Shown here: positions 9,522 through 18,615 of the stretch, in pieces
Numbering within the stretch: position 1 is the first letter of the stretch
How the letters are laid out: the number at the start of each line of letters is the position of its first letter
Assembly (NCBI GenBank): GCA_016699535.1
Contig: CP064980.1
Location: forward strand, 2,364,001-2,428,000
DNA: 64,000 nucleotides
Reading direction: 5' to 3'
Origin: Myxococcales bacterium
Lineage (GTDB): Bacteria; Myxococcota_A; Polyangia; Polyangiales; GCA-016699535
Position numbers and translations under genes: made by a program
Notes under the pieces: model-generated
The model's input: the letters and a program-made list of their open reading frames with translations, nothing else
What the model was told of the DNA's origin: nothing
Databases searched by the model: none

Positions 9522-10699
9522 AGCAAAAAGCAATAGCTCTGGTGGCATTGTGCGTTTCGCTGTTTGGCATCGCAGCCCTCGTGCTCGCGAAGGATACTGA
9601 GAAGGCATCCGTATCCGTTCTTATTTATCCGCCAAGCCATCGCGGCATCAAAGTCAATCACGATCATCGTGAACACAAAAAGCTTCGTTGCATGCGTTGT
9701 CATGAAGCGTCCAAGTCGAGAATACAAGCTTACGATGCACCTTTGGCCAAGGCGGAAAATTGCCTGCCTTGTCATAAAGAGCAGCTCACCTCCGCTCACG
9801 CGAAGCTTCGTGAAAAGCCATCGCCTATAGTGAGCGGCGAGCAGCAAGCGACGTGCGGCTATTGCCACAGGCTCCAAAGTGTTTCAGCTGGCAAATCGGT
9901 CGCGTCGGGAGCCCCTGCGCGTGCGCGTTTAAAGTTTTCACATAAGGTTCACGCGAAAAATAAAGCAAGTTGTCTTAGCTGCCATCGATCAATCGGCCCG
10001 AAGCAAAGCATGCCGTCGATGCGAAGCTGTTTTGCTTGCCATGGCAAGAGCAATTCAGCCGCCAAAGCGACTTGCACCACCTGTCACCTTTCACTTTCCG
10101 ATGGTCGAATGAAAAGCCGCTTCAAGGAAGGTTGGCTCAATCCTCCACGCTGGCTTGGTGGTATGCATCATGACCTTGATTTTATGGTGTCACACCGCTG
10201 GATAGCTGCGGACAATGCGTCGCGTTGCGGCAACTGCCATAAAGAAAAAGATTGTGTGGACTGCCACGATGGCAAAGTAAGGCCTTGGCGTATTCATCCG
10301 AACGATTTTCTAAGCACCCATGGCCAACTTGCGCGCAGAAAAAGCGACCGGTGCACGAGCTGCCATGCGAGCCAAAGCTTTTGTATGGCCTGCCATGCAC
10401 GTCTCGGGATTGCCAGTACTTCAGCTCCAAATACTAGAGCGCCAGGTCGGTTTCATCCTCCAGCTGCGGTCTGGGTTCGGGGACCTTCTCGTCATGCGAT
10501 CGAGGCCCAGCGTTCATTAAGCAGTTGTATAAGCTGCCATTCGGAGCAGGATTGCGTGAGCTGCCATGGCGGCTTGGGCCTGGGTGCAGGGATTTCACCG
10601 CATCCGCCAGGGTTTTCGGCCAATTGCCAAAAATTCCTCGGGACGAATGATCGTGCTTGCAGACGTTGTCATATGGACCTTTCGGGCTTGTGTATGTAA
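9518..10699 (+). CDS. Multiheme c-type cytochrome (13 CXXCH motifs), exported
   Basis: 393 residues with a signal peptide (MKQKAIALVALCVSLFG...) and 13 CXXCH heme-binding motifs: CMRCH, CLPCH, CGYCH, CLSCH, CFACH, CTTCH, CGNCH, CVDCH, CTSCH, CMACH, CISCH, CVSCH and CRRCH. Three tight pairs with five or six residues between motifs (CGNCH/CVDCH, CTSCH/CMACH, CISCH/CVSCH) suggest stacked heme pairs. Many extra His residues could be distal ligands. It should work in the periplasm or at the outer membrane as an electron carrier. The ATG at 9518 overlaps the TGA of the barrel gene and has GAGG upstream. No catalytic signature is visible. Confidence 0.9.
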   Translation: MKQKAIALVALCVSLFGIAALVLAKDTEKASVSVLIYPPSHRGIKVNHDHREHKKLRCMRCHEASKSRIQAYDAPLAKAENCLPCHKEQLTSAHAKLREKPSPIVSGEQQATCGYCHRLQSVSAGKSVASGAPARARLKFSHKVHAKNKASCLSCHRSIGPKQSMPSMRSCFACHGKSNSAAKATCTTCHLSLSDGRMKSRFKEGWLNPPRWLGGMHHDLDFMVSHRWIAADNASRCGNCHKEKDCVDCHDGKVRPWRIHPNDFLSTHGQLARRKSDRCTSCHASQSFCMACHARLGIASTSAPNTRAPGRFHPPAAVWVRGPSRHAIEAQRSLSSCISCHSEQDCVSCHGGLGLGAGISPHPPGFSANCQKFLGTNDRACRRCHMDLSGLCM

Positions 10700-10720
10700 T
10701 AGTGCCGCCACGGAGGTACC

Positions 10721-10975
10721 GTGAACGAGTTAGTTCAATATTTGCTTCAGCATGCTTACATCGATTTTGAAGGCGACATCACCATGGACAAGGTGCGTCA
10801 ATTTCTGCGCGAAGACGACAGCCGGGAGTCCCGGGCGTTGCTCTCAAAGCTTATCGAGGACAAAGGTCTGGATGAGTTTTTGGTGACCATTGCCGATTGT
10901 TTGAAAGAATACATCGGCAAAGGCGTGACCCCTGAGGTCGTCAAAGATCAGCTCAACATCTATAGTGAGTCGTAA
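10721..10975 (+). CDS. Small acidic helical protein of unknown function
   Basis: 84 residues, mostly helical and acidic, without signal peptide, membrane segment or Cys pair. The GTG start is supported by a strong GGAGG five bases upstream. It sits between the cytochrome gene (21 bp upstream) and the CX4CH lipoprotein, whose start overlaps its end by 11 bp, so it belongs to the same operon. I do not recognise the family. Confidence 0.6.
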   Translation: MNELVQYLLQHAYIDFEGDITMDKVRQFLREDDSRESRALLSKLIEDKGLDEFLVTIADCLKEYIGKGVTPEVVKDQLNIYSES

Positions 10976-11786
10976 TCGTTGGTTTTTATTTGCTTTTTTC
11001 CTATGTGGCTGTGACCTCGCGGAGCGCTCTGTAAGTTCAGATCAGGGCGGTCCCGAGCTGCTTGTTTTTAGTCCGGAGGCCGGCGCTCAGAACGTTGTTC
11101 GCAATCCAATTTTGGTAGCCGACTTTAACCAGCGCTTGCATCCGAGCAGCATTCAATCTGCTAACTTGCGGCTCATCTCAGGTACGCGTCCGGTGCCGCT
11201 TGCGTTGCGCTGGGACATGGTCGAATCGCGGGTGATAGCGTCTCCGGAGAGTGCCGCCGGGCTTAAGGCTGGCGTCATTTATCGCTGGGTGCTTCAAAAC
11301 CTGCAAAATTTACGAGGAGAGCCTCAGTCGGAGCAATTTGTTCTGCAGTTTCGTACCGGATCCGAATATGACGAAGAGCTAGCGGCATCAGAGCCTGTCG
11401 GTTTCGCTGCGGTTATGCCGATATTTGAGCAAAAGTGTGCCATAAAAGCCTGTCATGATTCCGCCGAGAGGTCTGTTTTGGGCCTTGATTTATCCTCCGC
11501 CGAAGGCATTCGCACTACAGCGATTGGTATGCCGTCGAAGCAATTCTTTCGCAGTACTGCGGGCTTAGGAGGCAGTGCGGGCGCTAGGACCCTAAGTGAT
11601 CTTGCTATTTTGGATGTGCTTGCTGCTCAAGGGCGAGCTGCGCGTAGCTATCTCATGTACAAAGTATTAGCGGATCCGGTTATTTTGGGCGAACCCATGC
11701 CTCCGCCCGAGTTGGGCCTCGAGCTTGATCGCGAAGAGCTTCAGATGTTGCAGTCATGGATCACCCAAGGCGCCCCTACTGAATAA
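10965..11786 (+). CDS. Lipoprotein with Ig-like (Big_5 type) domain and CX4CH heme-like motif
   Basis: 273 residues with a GTG start. A short signal peptide ends in FLCGC. An N-terminal domain resembles bacterial Ig-like domains (SPEAGAQNV, then PILVADFNQRLHP). The C-terminal half has a CX4CH motif (KCAIKACHDSAE) followed by GLDLSSAEG and a late MPPPELGL segment. That layout is typical of deltaproteobacterial c-type cytochrome-like lipoproteins near multiheme clusters. Heme binding by CX4CH is inferred. It ends the barrel-cytochrome operon. Confidence 0.6.
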   Translation: MSRNRWFLFAFFLCGCDLAERSVSSDQGGPELLVFSPEAGAQNVVRNPILVADFNQRLHPSSIQSANLRLISGTRPVPLALRWDMVESRVIASPESAAGLKAGVIYRWVLQNLQNLRGEPQSEQFVLQFRTGSEYDEELAASEPVGFAAVMPIFEQKCAIKACHDSAERSVLGLDLSSAEGIRTTAIGMPSKQFFRSTAGLGGSAGARTLSDLAILDVLAAQGRAARSYLMYKVLADPVILGEPMPPPELGLELDREELQMLQSWITQGAPTE

Positions 11787-11947
11787 CCGTGCTGCACTCC
11801 TTCAGGGCGGGACAAAGTGAGCTATCAGAACAAGCGCGGTAGCTCCGCTTGCAAACACAACTTTTCGCGAAAAGCCCTGGCAAACAAGATGCCCCGAACG
11901 GTTAAACTGTGCTTGCCAAGATATGAGGCATATGTTCTAGAACGCCT

Positions 11948-12880
11948 ATGTTCAGATTGGCAGTTACCTTTGGTTGTTTCTTTTTGATTGCTTGCGGTGG
12001 CGCTTCTTCGCAGCTTCCTTCTAAGGAAACGAATACAAAAAAAAATGAAGTGGCGAAAACGGATGCTTCAAGTGATGCGCCAGCAGGCTTGTTGCAAGAA
12101 GAACAAGATCAATGGCGCAAGCTTGTGAGCTCGCTTCAAGCTCCTTGTGCTACAAAACAAAGCATTTTGCAGTGCAAAGGGCCAGCACCCAAAGATGCTT
12201 CGTGCTCGCCAACCTGTGAGTTAGCAAGCGAGTACATTGCGCGACTTGTTTCCAATAACTATCCAACTGACAGCATCGGAGATCTCTACCGCTTGCGTTT
12301 TGATTCGCGGGCTAAAGTTGCTTTCGATTACGATTCGATTGCGTTTCGCGGCAATCAGGACGCCGAAGTAACGATTCTTGCTTTTAGTGATTTTGAATGT
12401 CCCTTTTGTGCACTTACGGCTTCGCTGCTGGAACAGTTGCTTGAAGAATACGATGGTAAGATACGCATTGGGTTAAAACATTTTCCGTTACCTCAACATG
12501 AGATGGCCATCCCTGCAGCGAAGGCGGCCATTGCGGCGCAAGCTCAAGATAAGTTTTGGCCGATGCACGACGCGTTGTTTCAGAATCAGCGTGAGCTATC
12601 CGAGAAAAGCATTTTGGCTTCTGCAAAGAAAATAGGGCTAGATTTAAAGCGTTTTAAGAAAGATTGGAAATCCGAGCAAACCCAAGCTTTGCTCGATGCC
12701 GATTTGGAGCAGGCTCAAGGGTTGGGTCTTCGCGGCACACCCACATTGTTTATTAACGGAAGACTTTTCGCTGAGCCCTTTGAAGCATTGAAGCCTTATT
12801 TAGAAGAAGAGTTTTCCGTGGCTGCTTTAGAGACAACTGCTGCCAATGAGTCGGCCGCTAAAAATACTACGAAGCCATAA
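11948..12880 (+). CDS. DsbA-family thiol-disulfide lipoprotein
   Basis: 310 residues. The lipobox LIAC at the N-terminus is followed by a Lys/Ser linker and an N-terminal region with four Cys (about residues 60-100). A DsbA/BdbD-type thioredoxin domain then shows active-site FECPFCA and the cis-Pro segment GTPTLFING. It should oxidise or isomerise thiols of exported proteins, useful next to Cys-rich lipoproteins and cytochromes c. It has its own upstream region (161 bp), so need not be part of the cytochrome operon. Its last 14 bp overlap the convergent GAF gene. Confidence 0.82.
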   Translation: MFRLAVTFGCFFLIACGGASSQLPSKETNTKKNEVAKTDASSDAPAGLLQEEQDQWRKLVSSLQAPCATKQSILQCKGPAPKDASCSPTCELASEYIARLVSNNYPTDSIGDLYRLRFDSRAKVAFDYDSIAFRGNQDAEVTILAFSDFECPFCALTASLLEQLLEEYDGKIRIGLKHFPLPQHEMAIPAAKAAIAAQAQDKFWPMHDALFQNQRELSEKSILASAKKIGLDLKRFKKDWKSEQTQALLDADLEQAQGLGLRGTPTLFINGRLFAEPFEALKPYLEEEFSVAALETTAANESAAKNTTKP

Positions 12881-14683
12881 TACGCAAACGTGCTTGGTGA
12901 ACGAAATCGGCCAGCTGATTGCCGACGTAGTCTACGATATGAAAATCTTCTTCGTTGAAGGCCTCTTCGCCAATGCGATTGCAAAGCTGAAGTATGCCGA
13001 GCAATCGTCCTTCGTGATGCAAAGCGATGAGTAGCATGTTCTTAGGATCGGCAAGCAAGTGCCCATCAATGGCGGGATCAAAACGTGGATCGGACTTCGC
13101 ATCAGGAACGTTAAAGGCTTCTTCAATGAGTTCGCTTGCGGCGTGAAGCAGGCCTCCGTTAGACGAGACAGCTTCACCTGTGTGCTGCTCTGATTGTTCA
13201 CCTTCAGCGGAGACCAGGCGGAATTTATGGGCATTGATGTCGTAAAGATAAGCCCCAATAGCTTCGCACTTAATGTGTTGTTTTAGAAGCTGAGTCGTAA
13301 AATGCAGTCCTTCGGCAGGCGTGCTAAGTAGGTGCATGTCTTGAACTTCTTCAAACACGATCGCCAAACGGACTTCATGTTCACTCGTGAAGGTGCTGTG
13401 ATGTCGCAATGGACTAATGGAGCGACCCGTCTGTACTGGTGCAATCGGTAAGAAATCCTCGTCTTGTGCGGCTGGCGCGGAGGATAGCGGCGCTTGGCTT
13501 TGAGCCTGTGGCGCAGCCGAAGCAGAAGATGCGGGCGCCTGGCTTTGTGCATGAGGAGCGGCGGAAGATGCGGGCGCCTGGCTTTGAGCAGCTGGCGCGG
13601 AAGATAGCGGCGCTTGGCTTTGAGCCTGTGGCGCAGCCGAAGCAGAAGATGCGGGCGCCTGGCTTTGTGCATGAGGAGCGGCGGAAGATGCGGGCGCCTG
13701 GCTTTGAGCAGTTGGCGCGGAAGATAGCGGCGCTTGGCTTTGAGCCTGTGGCGCAGCCGAAGCAGAAGATGCGGGCGCCTGGCTTTGTGCATGAGGTGCG
13801 GCGGAAGGTGCGGGCGTATGGCTTTGAGCAGTTGGCGCGGAAGATAGCGGCGCTTGGCTTTGTGCTTGTGGCGCAGCCGAAGTAAAAGGCGTGGGAGCCT
13901 CTCTTTGCGTTTGCGGGGCTGGTTCAGTGCTTTCGCTTGCAGTGGTGACGTATGGATCCCTCGCCAGTCTTTCCATTCTAAGGTGATGAGTGGTGCGGAC
14001 AAAGGAGCTTCGCTCCAGGCGTGATCAAACACTGCCATGCTGATGTATTTGCCACGCGCTTTCATAGCGATGCCAGCGCGAAGCATTTCAAAAGCTCCTC
14101 GTAAGAGTCGCTCTGCAACATCGAGAGCTGTTCCTGGGTTTACGGTGTAGGCACGTTCTTTATAAAGGAGTGGTGCATCATCGGTCGGGTCGATATCGCG
14201 CTGGGTTAAAAGTGTCCAGCCACTTTCGCCGCTGTTTTTATGGGGAGCTTCACTTTGCTGCGCGGCTTGGGCAGCAGCGATTGCGTTGATGTCGATAGCT
14301 TGTCCGTAGGCCATGGTCTTTTTTACAGGGCGACTTTTCTTCAGAGGCGGGTTGCTTGCAGACGCAGCAGCGTTTGATGGTCGTGCTGAAAGGTTGGCGC
14401 CACTTAAGCCTTGTGGGTACTGCGAAGCAGAGGGAGGGGGGCTTGATGGCGGCTGATCTGGGGTGAGCACGTAGCTTCTTTGGCCCTTGGTATCAAGGAT
14501 GGTGACTTTGCCGTCTTTTTGCACATCGCAGTTCGCGCCGCTTGGCAAGCCACCGTCTTCGCCGATTTCTTCTTTTCCGAGGCGTAATGCTGTGATCCAG
14601 TTGTCCGCGGCCACTTCCGTTTCTTGCAGAACCCGCGAACCTCCCAATGAGGTGACAACCAAACGCCAGCGCTTGTTACTCAT
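12867..14683 (-). CDS. GAF-domain protein with Ala/Pro/Gln repeat linker; one frame break
   Basis: About 605 residues after repair. Order: a small N-terminal domain (RWRLVVTSLGGSRVL, about 1-75), a Pro/Ala/Ser linker, a second conserved region (about 155-235), a 40-residue repeat linker (APQAQSQAPLSS-type units) and a C-terminal GAF domain (from HEVRLAIVFEEVQD to the end). GAF domains bind small ligands or mediate dimerisation; no enzymatic output is visible. The frame breaks near 13958-13960 (CCC on the plus strand): one extra base joins EWKDWR to DPYVTTASES. The ATG at 14683 has AGGA upstream. Confidence 0.7.
13464..13890 (-). repeat. 120-bp tandem repeat inside the GAF gene (about 3.5 copies)
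   Basis: The sequence repeats with an exact 120-bp period across this interval; neighbouring copies differ at only a few positions. Each unit encodes 40 residues built from APxAQSQAPxSS blocks. The three complete interior units (from about 13501) are the most alike; the flanks are more diverged. Because 120 is a multiple of three, copy-number change would not shift the frame. All three reverse frames and one forward frame are open here, which creates spurious long ORFs. Confidence 0.9.
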
Positions 14684-14812
14684 AAGCAATATCCTAACAT
14701 GTACATTGTAGAATTATGTAATTATTCCCGCAACCAATAAGCGGACGCAAGTTGATAAAATACAAACAAAAGGCTTTTTACTATTTGCTTGGCGTAGTAT
14801 GTAAGCATCATC

Positions 14813-17541
14813 ATGACCAAGACCTACGTGTTTGAATTGGAACATCCGAGAGCAAACCGGGGGATCCGAGCTTGCTCGGCGGAAAAGGAGCAGGCCTTAG
14901 TGAAATGGCATCGCTAGGCCTTCCCGTCCCTCCCGGTTTTACATTGAGTACCGCGCTTTGCACGGAATATTATGCCAATGATAAACGTTATCCCGAAAGT
15001 TTGCGTGAGCAAGTTGGAAAAGCGCTTTCGGCTGTAGAAAAGGTAGTTAAGCGACGCTTTGGTGACCCCGGAAATCCGATGCTGGTTTCGGTGCGTTCCG
15101 GTGCGCGTGTTTCGATGCCCGGTATGATGGATACCGTGCTCAACGTTGGCCTTAATGACGAGACCGTTGAAGGCTTGGGACGCAAACACGGTGACATGCG
15201 TTTTGCGCTCGATGCTTACCGGCGTCTACTGATGATGTACGGCGACGTTGTCCTTGGCGCCGAACGGCGAGCGTTTGAAAACGAGCTCGTCAATGTCAAA
15301 ACCAAATTTGGCGATGCGCGCATGCCTGATCCTAAAGTTCCTGAGGAAGCTCTGCGTGAATTGATAGTGAGTTTCAAAAGCATTATTAGAGAGCAGTGTG
15401 GGGTTCCTTTTCCTCAAGATCCACAACAGCAGCTGTGGGGAGCTATTTCGGCGGTTTTTGATTCGTGGATGAATCCTCGCGCGAAGAGCTACCGGCGCAT
15501 GTATAACTTCCCAGAGCATTGGGGTACTGCAGTCAACGTTCAGACTATGGTGTTTGGAAACCTCGGCAATGACAGTGGTTCCGGGGTGGTCTTTAGCCGC
15601 AATCCGTCCAATGGTGACAAGCATATTTTTGGTGAGTATTTGCAAAACGCGCAAGGCGAAGATGTCGTGGCCGGTACGCGCACGCCATCGACCATTCGCA
15701 CACGCGATGGAAGCGGAGAATCCAACAAAAGCTCGATGGAAATGCTTGCTCCTCAAGGTTTCTCCGAGCTTTTGACTTTGATAGAGAAGCTTGAAAAACA
15801 TCGCCGTGACATGCAGGACATTGAGTTTACGCTGGAGCAAGGCAAGCTGTGGATCTTGCAGACACGAAGCGGTAAGCGTACCGGCGAAGCTGCGGTGCGT
15901 ATTGCAACGGACCTTGTCGCAGAAGGCTTGATATCCAAAGACGAGGCGGTGCTGCGTGTTGAGCCGGCTGCTTTGGATCAATTGATGCACCCTGTGCTTC
16001 CAGGTCCCAAGGAGCTTAGCAAAAAGGGCATTGAAGCTATGGCCAAAGGCCTTCCGGCAAGTCCGGGAGCGGCTTGCGGGCAAATTGTCCTGACTCCTGA
16101 AGAAGCTGAATCACGTGCCGCTAAAGGAATGTCTGTGGTGCTCGTGCGCAACGAGACAAGTCCGGATGATATTCGCGGTATGAAGGCTGCGGTTGGAATC
16201 CTGACGGCCACGGGCGGGATGACCTCGCATGCTGCGGTCGTGGCGCGCGGCATGGGCAAACCATGCGTTGTAGGAGCCAATGCGGTTAGCATCGATGAAG
16301 AAAAGCAAATCGTGCGTTTTAATCTTGCTGATGGTTCACGCAAGGAGCTTCAAGCAGGAGACATCATTAGTCTAGACGGTAGTCGTGGCTACATCTACGG
16401 CCAGGGCATTGAAGTGGCGCCTCTTTCTGGATCCAATGAGCGGCTTGATCTGTTGCTGAGTTGGGCAGACGAGTACCGCCGCATGGTGGTGCGTGCCAAT
16501 GCTGATGCGCCAGCAGATGCCGCGTTGGCGCGGCGTTTTGGAGCGAAGGGCATTGGCTTGTGTCGTACCGAGCACATGTTCTTTGAAGAAGAGCGATTGC
16601 TTGCGGTGCGCTGTGTGCTGCTTGCCGACTCACCTTCCAAACGTGGTGATTGGTTAGCCAAGCTCAAAGAAGTGCAACGCAAAGACTTCTACGGCCTGTT
16701 CACCGAAATGGAGGGCCTGCCTGTGACCGTGCGACTTCTGGACTGGCCAATGCACGAGTTTATGCCACGTCTTGAAAAAGACATTAGTGCTGTGGCTAAG
16801 GCTTTGGGTGAACCATTGTCGGTGATTTCACGGCGCTCGTCATCCCTTCGGGAAAACAACCCGATGTTAGGACACCGTGGTGTGCGCTTAGGTTTAACGC
16901 ATCCAGAAATCTATGCCATGCAAACGCATGCGATCATGGAAGCCGCTGCCGACTGTCATGAACAAGGTCATAGCTTGCATCCGGAAATCATGATCCCGCT
17001 TGTCTGTACGGCCAAAGAGATGAGTCTTGCTAAAGAGCTGGTTAAGAAATCAGCGCATGAGGTACTGGATCGTCGTAAAATCAGCATGGAGTTTTCCGTC
17101 GGGACTATGCTCGAGACCCCTCGTGCATGCCTTGTGGCGGATAAAATTGCTGAGCATGCCGAGTTCTGCTCCTTTGGAACCAATGACTTGACGCAAACAG
17201 TATACGGTATCAGTCGCGATGATGCGGGCAAGTTCTTCCCTCAGTACATGGGTGATGAGCTTTCGGTTCTTACGGTGGATCCCTTTTCATCGCTTGATCC
17301 AAAAGGCGTGGCTGAGTTGCTCAAAATAGCCGTTGAAAAAGCTCGTCGAACGCGCTCTGGGATTAAGATGGGCATTTGTGGTGAGCATGGCGGAGACCCT
17401 GAATCAATTGAAATCTGTGAAAGGGTAGGTTTGGACTATGTATCGTGCTCTCCCTTCCGTGTTCCGATTGCGCGCCTCGCTGCAGCCCAAGCTACGCTGA
17501 AGGAAAAAGAGTCAGCGTCAAATTCGACGATGGCTTTGTAA
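14813..17541 (+). CDS. ppdK: Pyruvate, phosphate dikinase; one frame break near the N-terminus
   Basis: About 909 residues after repair, normal for PPDK, which interconverts pyruvate, ATP and phosphate with PEP, AMP and diphosphate in the cytoplasm. Visible are the nucleotide-binding start LLGGKGAGLSEM, the phospho-histidine region TGGMTSHAAVVARGMGKPCV, GLCRTEHMFF, and the C-terminal GICGEHGGDPESIEIC with the catalytic Cys region. The ATG at 14813 begins MTKTYVFELEHPRANRG. One more G in the G5 run at 14859-14863 joins it to DPSLLGGKG. A monocistronic layout is likely; two hairpin elements lie downstream. Confidence 0.93.
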
Positions 17542-17589
17542 GAGCTGTATCGGGTTATACAGTACACGGAACTTAGAAGGATGACGGCT

Positions 17590-17720
17590 GCGTAGAGACG
17601 AAGCGCTGCTCCGGGGCTTTCAAGACCACGAACTGCGGAAGGCTTGTAACTTCCGTTTTCCCGATGTTTAATTGTGTGCGCCACATGCAGACGCCCCGGA
17701 GCAGCGCTTCGTCTCTACGC
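17590..17720. repeat. Hairpin element copy 1: 28-bp perfect inverted repeat around a conserved 75-nt loop
   Basis: The left arm 17590-17617 and right arm 17693-17720 are perfectly complementary over 28 bp. The loop (17618-17692) contains TTCAAGACCAC, a CTGC/GCAG inner pairing, a GGAAG/CTTCC mini-hairpin and TGTGCGCCACATGCAG. It matches copy 2 ungapped at 57 of 72 positions. There is no ORF and no T-tract, so it is not a simple terminator. It lies 49 bp after ppdK. It could be a structured RNA or a palindromic mobile-type repeat. Confidence 0.75.
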
Positions 17721-17791
17721 TCACAAGACCACTTGGGTTTCTGAAACAGGCTGAGCTATTCGCATGTGGCAGTTCTTAGCAGACATGGGCT

Positions 17792-17916
17792 AGCGCGGAG
17801 GGTGCTGATCCTGGCCCTTCAAGACTACTAACTGCGGATGGGTTGCAGCTACTTTTGTCCCAATATTTTCTTTTGTGCGCCACATGCAGCCGTCCAGGAT
17901 CAGCACCCTTTGCGCT
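17792..17916. repeat. Hairpin element copy 2, same loop, diverged but still paired arms
   Basis: The left arm 17792-17814 and right arm 17894-17916 pair over 23 bp; two G-T positions would be wobble pairs in RNA. Next to the loop both copies share GCTGNTCCNGG, and the two N positions differ in a compensatory way (C-G to A-T, G-C to T-A). Farther out the arms are unlike copy 1 yet still self-complementary. Same orientation as copy 1, 202 bp downstream. Between the copies a CAAGACCAC and an inverted GCATGTGGCAGTT may be remnants of another copy. The 391-bp stretch 17542-17932 holds nothing else I can identify. Confidence 0.75.
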
Positions 17917-17932
17917 GGCCTGCCTTTGCTTT

Positions 17933-18437
17933 TCAATTGTAGCTTTCGCGGATCTGAAAGAGAATATACAGGCCAAGGATGGATAGGATCATGTTGGTGA
18001 TGTTAAAGGCCAATAGCCATGCTTAGAACGTTGAAGAGTTCAGAGTAAAGAAGCCACGTCCATCCACTACGTGTTTTTTTGAACAATCCAGAAATAGCGC
18101 GAATGCTGCAATAGACTGCGCAAGCGCTTAGAGCCATGTGAGCGATGTACATGGCTGCTGAAGTAAAGCCAGAGAGGAAAGTTAGTGGTGCGAACAGGGT
18201 TCTTACAAGGGAGGCCACAAGGTAGATAGGGAAAAATATGGCAAGACCAATGGCGTTGATCCAGGCCATGTAAGTGGGTAATTTTTCTTTGAGCTCTGGA
18301 AAAGGAAAAGAAGGAGCTTTTTCTACGAGATAAGTGAAAAGCCAGCGTTCCAGATCAGCATATCGGCTATAGGGCTCGAAACTTGGCTGTTTTGGTTGCG
18401 GTGCTGCAAGTGGGCCTCGTTGATTGACATGTTCCAT
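17933..18437 (-). CDS. Small multi-pass membrane protein of unknown function; one frame break
   Basis: About 168 residues. A soluble, proline-containing N-terminus (about 45 residues) is followed by about four membrane segments. The uninterrupted frame stops at 18003, but another frame continues with a good transmembrane segment (FNITNMILSILGLYILFQIR) ending SYN and a stop at 17933-17935. Removing one base in GGCC at 18008-18011 connects the two (SMAI to AFNITN). The ATG at 18437 has GAGG nine bases upstream. I do not recognise the family. Confidence 0.6.
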
Positions 18438-18481
18438 TGTGATTTTCCTCAAGTTGGGTGCCTAAGCACTTGTTTTTAGGT

Positions 18482-18538
18482 AGGTTGTGATTCAAAAGGA
18501 CTGCAGCGAGACGGTGCATTCCTTTTGAATCACAACCT
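18482..18538. repeat. 19-bp perfect inverted repeat in a divergent promoter region
   Basis: AGGTTGTGATTCAAAAGGA (18482-18500) is repeated inverted at 18520-18538 around a 19-nt spacer. It sits between two divergently transcribed genes (starts 18437 minus and 18616 plus), so it may be an operator or a leader hairpin. There is no T-tract on either side. The rest of 18438-18615 shows nothing clear. Confidence 0.6.
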
Positions 18539-18615
18539 CGTATCGGCCAACCCTCCTTTGAGTTGCTTTTTAGGTTGGCGCCTGCTGAAAAATCGAGCTA
18601 AAGAGGCGCTATCTT

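Noticed and set aside
11933..11942. Palindrome GTTCTAGAAC just before the DsbA-like gene
   Set aside because: Only 10 bp and isolated; too likely by chance to call an operator.
13439..13885. 148-codon plus-strand frame across the tandem repeat
   Set aside because: It is the antisense shadow of the Ala/Pro repeat; the 120-bp period keeps several frames open.
17590..17916. Reading the hairpin pair as integron attC sites, a CRISPR or plain terminators
   Set aside because: No integrase or cas gene, no core-site consensus seen, no regular spacer pattern, and no T-tract after the stems.
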